Part shown: positions 24,850 through 34,042 of the stretch, one piece after another
Numbering within the stretch: position 1 is the stretch's first letter
Layout of the letters: each line of letters begins with the position of its first letter
Assembly: GCF_002366715.1 (NCBI RefSeq)
Contig: NZ_DFBS01000003.1
Span: 1-64,000, forward strand
Length of the DNA: 64,000 nt
Direction: 5' to 3'
DNA from: Halomonas sp. UBA3074
GTDB taxonomy: Bacteria > Pseudomonadota > Gammaproteobacteria > Pseudomonadales > Halomonadaceae
Made by a program: the position numbers and the translations under genes
The notes under the pieces: model-generated
Told to the model about the DNA's origin: nothing
The model's database searches: none
The model's input: only the letters and a program-made list of their open reading frames with translations

Positions 24850-26142
24850 TTAGTCATTGCCATCATAGGTGACGCGCCACACGGCGTTCGTCAGGTCATC
24901 GGCGATGATGAGTGCGCCGTCCGGGTCGATGGTGACACCCACTGGGCGACCGCGTGTGCGGCTGTCGTCGGTGAGAAAGCCGGTAACGAAATCAATCGGT
25001 TCGCCATCGGGTTCGCCATTGCTAAAGGGCACGAACACTACCTTATAGCCGACCGGGTCGTTGCGGTTCCAACTGCCGTGTTCGCCGATAAACACGCCTT
25101 CCGCAAATTCATCGCCCATTTCAGGAATGGAAAAGGCGAGTCCTAACGGCGCTACGTGCGAACCCAGGCCGTAATCGGGCGAGATCGCCGATTCCACCTT
25201 GTCAGGGTCCTGCGGGCGAACGCGTGGGTCGACGTGCTGGCCCCAATAGCTGTAAGGCCAGCCATAAAAGCCCCCTTCCTGCACGGTAGTGAGGTAGTCG
25301 GGCACCAAATCGGGGCCTAGCTCATCACGTTCGTTGACCACGGCCCATAGCTGGTCCGTGTCCGGCTGAATGGTCAGTGCGGTCGGGTTGCGCAGGCCCG
25401 TGGCATAAGGCCGGTGCAGGCCGGTTTCTGCATCGATTTCCCATACCTCGGCGCGATTGACCTCGGCGGCCATGCCGCGCTCGGTGATGTTACTGTTGGA
25501 GCCAATACCCACGTATAAGAACTCACCATCGGCGCTAGCGGTCATCGCTTTCGTCCAGTGGTGATTGATTTCAGCGGGTAGCTTGGTGAGCTCCTCTGGC
25601 GGCCCGCTGGCTTCGGTTTGGCCTTCCTCGTAGTCAAAGCGGACGACTGCGTCTTGGTTGGCTACATAGAGGTTGTTATCCACCAATGCCAGCCCGTAGG
25701 GCGCGTTGAGATCTTCGGCAAACACCGACTGTTCGTAGTTGCCATCGCCATTTTCATCGCGCAGCAGGGTTAAGCGATTGCCGCTCTCAACACTGGTGGT
25801 GCCTTGGCTTTTGATATACCCGGCAATGAAGTCTTTTGGCTTCAGTTTGGGGGCATTGCCGCCGCTCCCTTCGGCCACCAAAATATCGCCGTTGGGCAAT
25901 ACCAGTGTTTGCCGGGGGATCTGAAGATCGGTGGCAATGGCGGTAATCGTGTAGCCATCGGGCACGGTGGGCGTTTCATCGCCCCATTCAGCGGGTTCGG
26001 GGATCGTCATGTCCGGTAACAGCCCGCGCTGGGGCTCGGGCAGTGTGGGGTCAGGCCCGTACTGTTGTGATTGCTGCGCGCTGGCGCCACTGGCGAGCAA
26101 CAGCAGTGAAAGAGGCGCAACGTAAAAAGGCGACAACTTCAT
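24850..26142 (-). CDS. Soluble PQQ sugar dehydrogenase (sorbosone/GSDH family)
   Basis: A 430-residue secreted quinoprotein: signal peptide ending GASAQ, then a six-blade propeller of the glucose/sorbosone dehydrogenase family. Marks include GYTITAIATDLQIPRQTLVLPNGDILVAEG, LNAPYGLALVDNNLYVANQD, NHHWTKAM, GLRNPTALTIQPDTDQLWAVVNERDELG, YGWPYSYWG and PLGLAFSIPEMGDEFAEGVFIGEHGSWNR. This fold binds PQQ and Ca and oxidises sugars or aldehydes; many members have no proven substrate. GGAGG lies six bases before the ATG. Its start overlaps the stop of the DUF2231 gene (ATGA), so the two are one operon. Confidence 0.88.
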   Translation of the reverse strand: MKLSPFYVAPLSLLLLASGASAQQSQQYGPDPTLPEPQRGLLPDMTIPEPAEWGDETPTVPDGYTITAIATDLQIPRQTLVLPNGDILVAEGSGGNAPKLKPKDFIAGYIKSQGTTSVESGNRLTLLRDENGDGNYEQSVFAEDLNAPYGLALVDNNLYVANQDAVVRFDYEEGQTEASGPPEELTKLPAEINHHWTKAMTASADGEFLYVGIGSNSNITERGMAAEVNRAEVWEIDAETGLHRPYATGLRNPTALTIQPDTDQLWAVVNERDELGPDLVPDYLTTVQEGGFYGWPYSYWGQHVDPRVRPQDPDKVESAISPDYGLGSHVAPLGLAFSIPEMGDEFAEGVFIGEHGSWNRNDPVGYKVVFVPFSNGEPDGEPIDFVTGFLTDDSRTRGRPVGVTIDPDGALIIADDLTNAVWRVTYDGND

Positions 26143-26567
26143 GGTTTACCTCCGGCGCCTAAACGAGAAAAACCTACCCATGCCGCCGTGCCTGCCAGCA
26201 ACGCCACCACAATGGAGAGGGCAAAACCAGCTGGCATCATGGCCCAGACGTCTCGCGCATGTACCAGCGAATTGACAAAGCCAAGTACCCAGGTGAGCAA
26301 GAGTAGCGCGGGGTAAATCATATTCACCGCACCCCGGTGCGAAGACCGGAAGAAGCCGATCACCGCGCATAGCAAGGCGAAACCGGCAAAAATGAGCCCG
26401 CCTATGTTTAGCCAGGACGCAAAGGTAGCCCATTGAACGTGGTAGCTTGTGGAGTAGGCGTAATCACACAAGGTGGCGCCAAGAAAGAGCGGCACTGTCC
26501 CGGCAAGCATTACGGCATGAAACGGATTCGGCCCGCTTCGATAAGTACGATCGTCAGTGGCTGTCAC
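26139..26567 (-). CDS. DUF2231 membrane protein
   Basis: A 142-residue protein with four membrane segments and the DUF2231 opening NPFHAVMLAGTVPLFLGATLCDYAY, containing a conserved His/Pro. GTG 26567 is preceded by AAGGAG. It is coupled to the PQQ sugar dehydrogenase by a four-base overlap. Members of this family often accompany periplasmic redox enzymes, so an electron-transfer or anchoring role is possible but unproven. Confidence 0.85.
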   Translation of the reverse strand: MTATDDRTYRSGPNPFHAVMLAGTVPLFLGATLCDYAYSTSYHVQWATFASWLNIGGLIFAGFALLCAVIGFFRSSHRGAVNMIYPALLLLTWVLGFVNSLVHARDVWAMMPAGFALSIVVALLAGTAAWVGFSRLGAGGKP

Positions 26568-26756
26568 GGCAAACTCCTTATGCTGTTCAGCTAGTTAATG
26601 ACCTAAGTGGGCATGGCGCCTACGCGCAGCCCACCCAGGCAACGACATCATGTTCGTTGTGGCGCAGTATAGTTGACGATTTAAAACTTGCCCAAAGCGC
26701 AGCGAAGACTGGCGCACCTTTTATTGGCTCGCCCGTTATGGAGATGCGTGACACGT

Positions 26757-27896
26757 TCATGCAGCCTGCAGTTTCGCCTGGCGAGTGCTCGCCAGCCCAG
26801 CGGTGAACGTGAGGCACGCAAAGATGGTGACGGCGTAGTTGGCATTCAATTGATCCATGAGTAACCCGAATAGCGGCGCGCCGGCGGTCTGGCCGATAGC
26901 GATCGTCAAAAAGCCAATCATCAAGCCCGTGGCGGGACGGTCGGGCAGTGCAGAGACGCCCCATATTAAATACACGCCGGTGAGCATGATATAAGCCGCA
27001 CCGAAAAGCATACCACCGAAGAGCGCCAAGAGAGGCGTGGTCACGCTGGTGCCGACTAAGATAATCCCTGACGCTAAGGCCGCCAGAAAACACCAATGGG
27101 TGCGATTGATTCCGAAGCGTGCCACTAATGTGCCCGCGCCAGCCCCTAAGATGCCCGCCGTACCGATAGCGATCCAAAGCAGCCCGGCGCCAGTGGTGCT
27201 CCACCCCAACTGGTGCGAAACGAGCTGGCCACCGAACGACCAGAGCGCGGTGCTGGAGGCACCCATCATAAAGGCGGCCGCGATCAGACGAGCAATATCA
27301 CTGGTAAACGGCGGCAACCCGGAGGCGGTTTTCGAGGTCGCTTTCGTGTTGCTGGGAACACTAAACGCGGCAGCGATCGCCATGATAACAGCAGCGGCTG
27401 CAAAGCCTGCGAAGGCTAATCGCCATTGACCGCCAAGCAGTAGCGCGATTGGCCCTGAAAGCGCTACGCCTGCGCTGGTGCCAGCGTTGATGACCGTATT
27501 AGTTGTGCTTTGGCGCTCGGGTTTGACAATCGCAGCCACCGCTGCGGCCATGGGGGGTGACGCTAACCCGGTGCTTGAGCCTGCAAGCATGACTGCCGAG
27601 GCGAGCAGCAGGGGAGAAGGCGCCACGGCAATTCCCACCATGCCTATCGCGGCGACCAGGGCCGCCCCAATGGCAACTGCGCGGGCGCCGATACGTTCGG
27701 TGAGAGACGCCGATAGCACGATGGCCACGCAATAGCCCAGAAAAGCGCCACCAGATATCAAACCACTGAGGGTAGACGATAGGGCAAGGTCAGCGTCGAT
27801 CTGGGGCAGGAATAGCCCGAAGGCGAAGCGCGCAAAGCCGTAGCAGACGGCAATTAATCCAAAGCCGGTGGCGCCCAAGTAAAGGCTAGGACTCAT
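26757..27896 (-). CDS. MFS transporter
   Basis: A 379-residue permease with twelve predicted membrane segments, opening SLYLGATGFGLIAVCYGFARFAFGLFLPQIDADL as in the YbfB/arabinose-efflux-like MFS branch. The loop 2-3 motif is degenerate (SASLTERIGARAVAIGA). Its start overlaps the stop of the TetR gene upstream by four bases (27893-27896), so exporter and repressor form one transcript, the usual layout of a drug or metabolite efflux pair. Substrate unknown. Confidence 0.9.
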   Translation of the reverse strand: MSPSLYLGATGFGLIAVCYGFARFAFGLFLPQIDADLALSSTLSGLISGGAFLGYCVAIVLSASLTERIGARAVAIGAALVAAIGMVGIAVAPSPLLLASAVMLAGSSTGLASPPMAAAVAAIVKPERQSTTNTVINAGTSAGVALSGPIALLLGGQWRLAFAGFAAAAVIMAIAAAFSVPSNTKATSKTASGLPPFTSDIARLIAAAFMMGASSTALWSFGGQLVSHQLGWSTTGAGLLWIAIGTAGILGAGAGTLVARFGINRTHWCFLAALASGIILVGTSVTTPLLALFGGMLFGAAYIMLTGVYLIWGVSALPDRPATGLMIGFLTIAIGQTAGAPLFGLLMDQLNANYAVTIFACLTFTAGLASTRQAKLQAA

Positions 27897-28417
27897 GCGC
27901 GTGCCTGTTGGATAAGTGCTGATGCCGCAGCGCGTGCCGCCACGATGGCGTCCACACCCCGGTAGACAGCCGTCGCCGTTGCGCCCTCGTAAAGGACCAG
28001 CACCTGTTCGGCCTTTTCTGGATGGAGGCCACCGGTCTCTAGGCTGACGATTTCCTGAATTTTTGCATAGAGAGCCGCCTTATGTGTCCGCACAGCGTCG
28101 GCAATTTCCGGCGTATCGCCGCCGGTTTCACCCTGCGCGCGCAGGAAAAGACACCCGCGGCAGCCCTCGACCCGCACCCACGCTTCCAGCGCATCGAATA
28201 GTGCCGCCACGCTGTCTACTTCAATGGAGTGCTGGAAGCGCCGATGCCGCTCTGCGAGCACATCGGTTATCAGCGCCGTTTTGCTGCCAGCATGTTTATA
28301 AAGCGTGCGGCTCGACATGCCCGCGGCCTGGGTTAACTTGTCCATACCGGTGGCGGTAAAGCCGTGCCGATCGAAAAGGCGTTCTGCTGACGAAATAAGC
28401 TTTGTTTTGGTATCCAT
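27893..28417 (-). CDS. TetR-family repressor of the MFS gene
   Basis: A 174-residue TetR protein. HTH: KLISSAERLFDRHGFTATGMDKLTQAAGMSSRTLYKHAGSKTALI (about 5-50). The C-domain has the GCRGCLFLRAQGE segment found in TetR proteins with two closely spaced Cys (94 and 97 approximately), which could sense thiol-reactive compounds. A 22-bp palindrome lies eight bases before its ATG, so it is likely autoregulated together with the MFS gene. Confidence 0.9.
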   Translation of the reverse strand: MDTKTKLISSAERLFDRHGFTATGMDKLTQAAGMSSRTLYKHAGSKTALITDVLAERHRRFQHSIEVDSVAALFDALEAWVRVEGCRGCLFLRAQGETGGDTPEIADAVRTHKAALYAKIQEIVSLETGGLHPEKAEQVLVLYEGATATAVYRGVDAIVAARAAASALIQQARA

Positions 28418-28424
28418 TGTCGCA

Positions 28425-28446
28425 GTGTAAAACGATCACTTTACAC
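28425..28446. promoter_or_regulatory. TetR operator for the TetR-MFS operon
   Basis: GTGTAAA (28425-28431), eight-base centre with GATC in the middle, TTTACAC (28440-28446): a 22-bp palindrome with perfect outer arms, immediately upstream of the repressor's start codon. Confidence 0.7.
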
Positions 28447-28482
28447 CGTCAATTTTTACCCGCCGCGGTGTGGCATGGAGGT

Positions 28483-29226
28483 TCACATCTTATTGAGCAT
28501 CTCCACCGCTTGGTCGAAGTGCCCGTCACGCTCTGCCCAGCGTAGGAATTTCACTTTCTCCACTAGAATTTCTTTGGGCGTTGGTTGCTGGCTAAACAGC
28601 GTCATGACTTCTTCGATGTAGTCGTTGAGCGGCATATAGCCTTCACGAGTCGACTGGCCTGGGGTCAGCTCTGTTTGAACGGCAGGGGGCGCAAGCTCGA
28701 TGATCTCGATCTTTCCCTTGAGCTGTTCGCGAAGCGAAATCGTGTAGGAATGGATGGCCGCCTTGGTGGCGTTATAGGTGGGTGTTCCGCTCAATGGCAC
28801 AAATGCCAGTCCGGAAGATACGTTGACGATCACCGCATCGGGTTGGTTGACGAGGTGATCGGTCAGTGCGTTCGTTAAGCGGATTGGCCCGAGCAGGTTA
28901 GTGACGACGGTCTGCTCGGCATCGCGCAGATCGCGATGGCTGGAAAGGTCTTCCCGGCGCATGATGCCTGCATTATTGATCAGCATATTGAGGTCGGGGT
29001 GCTTGGCGATGACTCGCTCAGCGAAAGCTTCGATGGACGTTGAATCTTCGACATCGACGACCATCGCGTACATGTTTTGCTGGCCCGCAATGGTTTCCTC
29101 CAGCGTTTCCATGCGACGACCGGCGACGATAACGTTGTTGCCAAGCGCATTGAAGCGTAAGGCAAGTTTACGACCAATTCCTGAACCACCACCGGTGATA
29201 AGAATCGTATTTCCTTTTGTTTTCAC
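28483..29226 (-). CDS. SDR oxidoreductase (DltE-like)
   Basis: A 247-residue short-chain dehydrogenase: TGGGSGIG at about 11-18, NNAG at about 87-90, NVSSG catalytic Ser, and YNATK (YxxxK). RRMETLEE after the second strand suggests NADP(H). The C-terminal TPKEILVEKVKFLRWAERDGHFDQAVEMLN is characteristic of the DltE subgroup. GTG 29226 is the start, with GGGAAG upstream. It is convergent with nothing and lies 36 bases beyond the TetR operator; substrate unknown. Confidence 0.9.
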   Translation of the reverse strand: MKTKGNTILITGGGSGIGRKLALRFNALGNNVIVAGRRMETLEETIAGQQNMYAMVVDVEDSTSIEAFAERVIAKHPDLNMLINNAGIMRREDLSSHRDLRDAEQTVVTNLLGPIRLTNALTDHLVNQPDAVIVNVSSGLAFVPLSGTPTYNATKAAIHSYTISLREQLKGKIEIIELAPPAVQTELTPGQSTREGYMPLNDYIEEVMTLFSQQPTPKEILVEKVKFLRWAERDGHFDQAVEMLNKM

Positions 29227-29458
29227 GGTGTCATCTTCCCTTTAACGTGATGATGATATCTGTGTGCCCACGGTCATTAGGCGTTGGCACTAACGGTTGG
29301 ACTACTTTCATGTTAATCAATCGGCCATGAGTGAGGCTTGCCCTGCTTTGTACAAAGCTTGCCTGATCCTGCAGGTATGAGTCTCAGCGCGTTTCACAAG
29401 TACTTCTAATACATGAGCTCGCTTACGCTGGGGCATTGCCAGCAGCGGCTGCGCTTGA
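29227..29458. other. Intergenic, no gene seen
   Basis: I find no credible gene or strong signal between the SDR promoter side and the coding relic at 29459. Confidence 0.35.
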
Positions 29459-29577
29459 TTACTCGGGTACTCTTGCAATGACCTTGATTTCAACATCGAA
29501 TCTTGCCTGCCATGCCCAACGTGGGCAATTCGGGTCGGCTTTTGTGTAAATGCGCCCGCTGCGTTGAGAACACTCTG
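29459..29577 (-). pseudogene. 3' fragment of a RidA-like gene (tentative)
   Basis: On the minus strand an open stretch without a start reads ...SGRIYTKADPNCPRW, AWQARFDVEIKVIARVPE, stop. The closing VEIKVIARVPE resembles the last strand of Rid-family (YjgF/RidA) proteins, usually VEIEVIA. Nothing upstream provides the rest, because the FUSC gene ends at 29606. It is best seen as the surviving tail of a deleted gene; the family call is weak. Confidence 0.35.
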
Positions 29578-29605
29578 CCGGTGGGCGAAAGAAAGACTAA
29601 ACCCG

Positions 29606-31663
29606 CTAACGAATAAGCGAGCGGGACTGCGTCGTTTGTTCTGCCATGATGCGTGCCAAGCGCTCCAGGGACAGTTCGAGCCGCTCGATCAAACCTTCCA
29701 GCAATACCCGGCGGTCGGCGGGCACGTTGCCGTAAGCCTCTATCGCGGTTTCCAGTTGCTGGCCTGCTTCGCGAATGCCTTGTGGTGGGCGCCCGTTGGC
29801 ACTCGCTTCAAACCCCTCTGCCAGCGTGTGCAATAGATGTTGATGCGCCTCGCGAATGAGCGGGTGCGGTGCGTCATCCAGCCGGTCACGCAGGCGCAGT
29901 GTGGCGGTGCCTATGTCGAGCCCGGTCAAGCCCAGAATAAACAGATGGCGCTGGTCTTCTGGCAGCATGTCGTCGTGCTGGGCCAACTGCAGTAAACGGT
30001 CTGCCATGTGGCCACTGAAACGGGTTTCGGCGTCGCGAATCGAGAGTCGCCTAAGCGCGTATATATCTTGGGAAATGGCCTTGATGAGGCGCCGTCGTCT
30101 GAGTCTAGCCCCTGGCCCCGGCAGTAGGCGAAACCCCATCACCACGCAGCTAAGCCCGATGATGACGGCTATCACCCGGTTGGCGAAACTGTCGAACGAG
30201 AAGTCCATCCCATTACCGGGCATGGTGAGCAGGATATTGAAAATGGTAAACGCTAGGCAGTAACCCATGGTCGCCGGTTTGGTGGCGCCCATCAGGCCTA
30301 AAAACAGCGGCGTGCCAAACAGCATGGCCAGCATCGGAAAACCGTTGGCCTGGGAAAGCAGCACGTGGCCGAAAAGAAAGGCACTGGGAATCGCTACCAG
30401 CATACCTTTATAGAACATCATGGTAATGGCCAGCGGGTTTTCGCGGCTGGCGAAAAATGCTGAAAAAAGCGTGCCCAGCATCATCGCGATCATGGCGCTT
30501 TGCCAGGCAGTCACAATCCAGAAGGTGGCGAGCAGCGCAAATAGTACCCCGGAGCGCAGGGCGTTGATTCCAGCGGCGAGGTAGTCACGGTGCCAAGCCA
30601 GGGGAGACGAACGGAGCTGGTGGCTCGCCGGTGAGGCAATCGCTTCACGGGCATCGAGCATCACCATCGCGTGGCCAATCGATTCACGCAGCCCCAGTCG
30701 CATTCGTCGATCTAGCGGCGTTAATCTGCTCTCCTCGTCATGTTCGTGAACTCGGTGGCGTAACGCCTGCAGGGCTTGACGAGCGTCTGCCACCCCTTTG
30801 ACGTGTTCGGCATCGCGAAAACCACTGGCTACCTCGCTGGCAAGAGCGATGCTTTCCGGGGCAAGGCGGTCGGCATGGTCGTGCATCAATTGATGAAGTG
30901 CCTGCAGGTTGGCGAAAAAGCGCAGCGTGCGTCGCGTTAGCACATGAGTAGCACGCACCCGGCCGGGGCCGACCGGGCCTTCAAAGCGGGCAGCCTGGCT
31001 ATCGGTTTCAAGCAGGGTTAAAGGCCCAAGACTATTGCGTAAAGCTTTCTGCATGGCGGGGATGTCGTCACTGGCGTCTAAGCGCAGCGCGGCGTGCTCG
31101 AAGGCTTCGTTAATCACGCTGTCGGCCTGGGTGGCAAGGTGGGCGCCCACATGGGTTGGCCAGAGCAGTGAGCTGACCAACATGGCACAGATGGCGCCAA
31201 GCCCTAGTTCTGAAAGGCGTGCTACGGCGATATCGAAGATGCCTGCTGGAGTGCTGCCGCTGGAAATCACCACGATCAGCATCGCTGTCACCGATGCCAT
31301 CAAGCAGCCATAGGTGTAGTTATTGCGCCACAGTGAGCCGACATAGGTGCATAACATGATCCAGCCGGTTAATACGATAAGGGCCGGGACGCGGGCTTGA
31401 GCAAACAGCGCCATAATGGCAACACCTGCGACAGCGCCGATGAAGGTGCCGCCAAGCTGGCAGATGCCTTTTTCGATCACCATGCCGCTCATGGGCCGGA
31501 TCTGAAGAAACGCCGCCGAGATCAGTGCCCAGTAGGGGCGCTCAAGATCGAACAGCAGCGCAATATAAAGCGCCAGCATCATGGCCAGGGTGGTCTTGAT
31601 GGCGAATTTGACCGCCGTGGCGTTGGGCGTCAGGTAATTACTAAGAAACGGTGACATGGTCAC
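29606..31663 (-). CDS. FUSC-family inner-membrane efflux protein (AaeB-like)
   Basis: A 685-residue fusaric-acid-resistance-type transporter with two membrane blocks (about 15-175 and 355-500), each followed by a cytoplasmic helical part. It opens with TAVKFAIKTTLAMMLALYIALLFDLERPYWALISAAFLQIRPMSGMVIEKG, the family signature. With HlyD and DUF1656 proteins it forms the AaeXAB arrangement, which in E. coli exports aromatic carboxylic acids. ATG 31663 overlaps the HlyD stop by four bases. Likely exports aromatic acids or related toxic anions. Confidence 0.93.
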   Translation of the reverse strand: MTMSPFLSNYLTPNATAVKFAIKTTLAMMLALYIALLFDLERPYWALISAAFLQIRPMSGMVIEKGICQLGGTFIGAVAGVAIMALFAQARVPALIVLTGWIMLCTYVGSLWRNNYTYGCLMASVTAMLIVVISSGSTPAGIFDIAVARLSELGLGAICAMLVSSLLWPTHVGAHLATQADSVINEAFEHAALRLDASDDIPAMQKALRNSLGPLTLLETDSQAARFEGPVGPGRVRATHVLTRRTLRFFANLQALHQLMHDHADRLAPESIALASEVASGFRDAEHVKGVADARQALQALRHRVHEHDEESRLTPLDRRMRLGLRESIGHAMVMLDAREAIASPASHQLRSSPLAWHRDYLAAGINALRSGVLFALLATFWIVTAWQSAMIAMMLGTLFSAFFASRENPLAITMMFYKGMLVAIPSAFLFGHVLLSQANGFPMLAMLFGTPLFLGLMGATKPATMGYCLAFTIFNILLTMPGNGMDFSFDSFANRVIAVIIGLSCVVMGFRLLPGPGARLRRRRLIKAISQDIYALRRLSIRDAETRFSGHMADRLLQLAQHDDMLPEDQRHLFILGLTGLDIGTATLRLRDRLDDAPHPLIREAHQHLLHTLAEGFEASANGRPPQGIREAGQQLETAIEAYGNVPADRRVLLEGLIERLELSLERLARIMAEQTTQSRSLIR

Positions 31664-32547
31664 TCTGGCGGCTGTTCATTAGCGTGCTCGCCAGGATCGA
31701 CGCGTACCGTAGCGGTCATGCCAACGCTCAGCAGGGTATCGTCGGGAACCTCGTCTAGCGCGATGCGCACCGGAATGCGCTGCGCCAGCCGCACCCAACT
31801 GAAGGTAGGCGCTACCTGTGGCAGCAACTGCTGATTAAGGGACGTGTTGCTGTCGGCAATGCCACGGCCAATACCGGCGACGCGCCCTTCCAGGTGGGTA
31901 TCGCCATTCATCAAAATGACGTCGACCGGGTCGCCAACACGGATAGCGGGCATTTTGGTCTCTTCAAAGTAGCCCACCACATAGAAAGAATCTTCAGCAA
32001 TCAACGCCATAGCCGGCGAGCCGCGGTTCACGTAAGTCCCCGCGCTGAGCTGCACATTGAGTAGGTGACCACTGACGGGAGCGGTGATCTGGGTGCGCGC
32101 TAGGTCAAGCTGGGCGCTGGCCAGTTCCGCCTCGGCCTGTTGTAGATCGGCTTCGGCAATCCGCGAGTTAATCTGGGCGATCTGCTGGTTTTCTGCGCTA
32201 ATCGCACGATTGTTGCTCAACTGGTTGCGTCGGCTTTCCTCGGCGCGGTTTAACTCCAGCGTCGCTTCGCGATGGTCGACCGTGGCCTGGGCACTGTCGA
32301 CTGCCGCCTGATAGCGCGTATCGTCGATCGAAAACAGCGTATCACCCTGGGCAACATAGTCGGTGTCGGTGACATCGAGCGCGCGCACCCAGCCAGAAAC
32401 ATCCGGGGCGATAGTAACGACCTCGGCGTGAACGCGAGCGTCGCGGGTCCAGGGGGTGTAAAGATAGTAGCGCCATAGCCAGGCACCCGCGGCAATGGCA
32501 ATGGCGACAATGATTAAGGTGAGCAACATACGAAGCGAAGGGCGCAT
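31660..32547 (-). CDS. HlyD-family adaptor (AaeA-like)
   Basis: A 295-residue membrane-fusion protein. One N-terminal anchor (LTLIIVAIAIAAGAWLWRYYLY), then the barrel/lipoyl half TPWTRDARVHAEVVTIAPDVSGWVRALDVTDTDYVAQGDTLFSID, a coiled-coil hairpin rich in Ala, Glu and Gln (about 70-140), and the second lipoyl half ITAPVSGHLLNVQLSAGTYV. It bridges the FUSC pump to an outer-membrane channel. ATG 32547 is preferred to the TTG at 32562 because of GAGAGAA upstream. Middle gene of the efflux operon. Confidence 0.92.
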   Translation of the reverse strand: MRPSLRMLLTLIIVAIAIAAGAWLWRYYLYTPWTRDARVHAEVVTIAPDVSGWVRALDVTDTDYVAQGDTLFSIDDTRYQAAVDSAQATVDHREATLELNRAEESRRNQLSNNRAISAENQQIAQINSRIAEADLQQAEAELASAQLDLARTQITAPVSGHLLNVQLSAGTYVNRGSPAMALIAEDSFYVVGYFEETKMPAIRVGDPVDVILMNGDTHLEGRVAGIGRGIADSNTSLNQQLLPQVAPTFSWVRLAQRIPVRIALDEVPDDTLLSVGMTATVRVDPGEHANEQPPE

Positions 32548-32595
32548 CAACGGTTCTCTCAAGAGCTGTCTTAAAGGCTGACTAAAGGGGCTATA

Positions 32596-32814
32596 TCAAG
32601 CGCTTTCAAGTAAGACGGTAAATAGGAAGGTGGTCGCCGCCATTAAGATGACAAAAAGCGAGATATCGAACCAGGCCTCATACCAAAGCGCGTATTCGCC
32701 AACCACCCAGTGCAGCAGCGAGCGAGTGACCAGCGTACCGATAAACGCGATCAAGGCGTAGATCAACAGTGGGCTGAGATAAATGCCGCCAACGGCGATT
32801 TCTTGAAGACCCAT
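32596..32814 (-). CDS. DUF1656 protein (AaeX-like)
   Basis: A 72-residue small membrane protein, MGLQEIAVGGIYLSPLLIYALIAFIG onward, with two hydrophobic segments. DUF1656/AaeX proteins are the constant first gene of FUSC efflux operons; their role is unclear. ATG 32814 is chosen because AAGGA lies five bases before it and homology starts there; an upstream frame extension to 32913 is not conserved sequence. Confidence 0.9.
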   Translation of the reverse strand: MGLQEIAVGGIYLSPLLIYALIAFIGTLVTRSLLHWVVGEYALWYEAWFDISLFVILMAATTFLFTVLLESA

Positions 32815-32953
32815 AACATCCTTACGTGGCTGGGTGTTGTTGATGTTAAAAGTAATATTAGCCCTTATCGATAAGTTGGTCAGGTCTTTCACCTTGAGTT
32901 CATCGCTGGGCAACGTGGCTGTAGATTAGCAGGCTTACTAGCGCTTTAAGTAC

Positions 32954-33856
32954 TTATCCCTGCAAATACTTGCCCGGCAGCCGTTCTGCCAAAAACTCCA
33001 TAAACAGCCGTGTGCGTTGAGAAAGCGTGGCTTGTCGGTAGTAAACGGCGTTGACGGCTTGGGTTTGTAGCGTGGTGCAGTCGGGTAGTACATCTACCAG
33101 CGTGCCATTTTGGCGGGGTGTGATGGTCATAAAGTCGGCCAGGCAAACAATCCCTTCTCCCGCCATGGCGAGCTCAATCAGTGTGCTGCCACTGGAGGCG
33201 GATAGCGTGGGGGTGATGTGTAAACGCTTGCCGTCTGCGAGGATGAGCGGCCATTGGTTAAGGTGGTCGAGCTGGCTGAAGCCCAGCAGGCTGTGATCTA
33301 GGAGGTCGTCTATGCTTTGCGGTACGCCAGCGCGTTCGAGATACGCGGGGCTGGCCAGAAGACGCAGGGGGCTGTAGCCAAGTAGCCGGGCGTGTAGCGA
33401 TGAATCTTCCAGTTCGCCGATACGAATGGCTAAATCGACCCGCTGTTCTAAAAGGTCGACAAAGCGGTCATGGGTATCTAATTCCAGTGTGATGCCTGGA
33501 TAGCTGGCGCGGAACTCGCCAATCAATGGCACAATCACGAACTGCATAAAGCTGGGGGCGGCGTTAACACGTAGCCGACCTTGAGGCTGGTTGTGGCGAT
33601 CCAGCATCGCCTCTTCGGCTTCTTCTACGGCGGCCAGGATACGGCGGCAGTGCTCAAGAAGTGTTTCGCCCTCTTCTGTAAGCTCCAAGCGGCGTGTGGT
33701 TCGGCGCAGTAGGGTGGCGCCCAGTTTTTGCTCCAGCCGATTCAGCGCGCGGCTTACACCAGAAACACTAATGCCCAGCCGTTCAGCGGCACTGGTGATC
33801 GAGCCACTATCCACGACCGTGACAAAGGCCTGTTGCTCTTCAAGGGTACTTTTCAT
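32954..33856 (-). CDS. LysR-family regulator
   Basis: A 300-residue LysR protein. The HTH is FVTVVDSGSITSAAERLGISVSGVSRALNRLEQKLGATLLRRTTRRLELTEEG (about 10-66), followed by the substrate-binding domain (GRLRVNAAPSFMQFVIVPLIGEF...). Its position, 139 bases upstream of the aaeX-like gene on the same strand and divergent from mdaB across 186 bases, allows control of either. LysR genes divergent from mdaB are common, so mdaB is the better guess. Confidence 0.92.
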   Translation of the reverse strand: MKSTLEEQQAFVTVVDSGSITSAAERLGISVSGVSRALNRLEQKLGATLLRRTTRRLELTEEGETLLEHCRRILAAVEEAEEAMLDRHNQPQGRLRVNAAPSFMQFVIVPLIGEFRASYPGITLELDTHDRFVDLLEQRVDLAIRIGELEDSSLHARLLGYSPLRLLASPAYLERAGVPQSIDDLLDHSLLGFSQLDHLNQWPLILADGKRLHITPTLSASSGSTLIELAMAGEGIVCLADFMTITPRQNGTLVDVLPDCTTLQTQAVNAVYYRQATLSQRTRLFMEFLAERLPGKYLQG

Positions 33857-34042
33857 TGAAGACTTTCCATAAAGAAGCGAATATCGACGTACTCTACGCT
33901 GACTATTGTTGACTTTAAATCAAAAGTGTCTTGCCGCAGCATCGCTTCTTTTTTCTCATCGTTACTCCCACAATATGCGCCAATAACATCATGCCTAGTT
34001 CTGTTAGCGCTGATGATCAACCTCTTGGGGAGAAAGTGTTAG

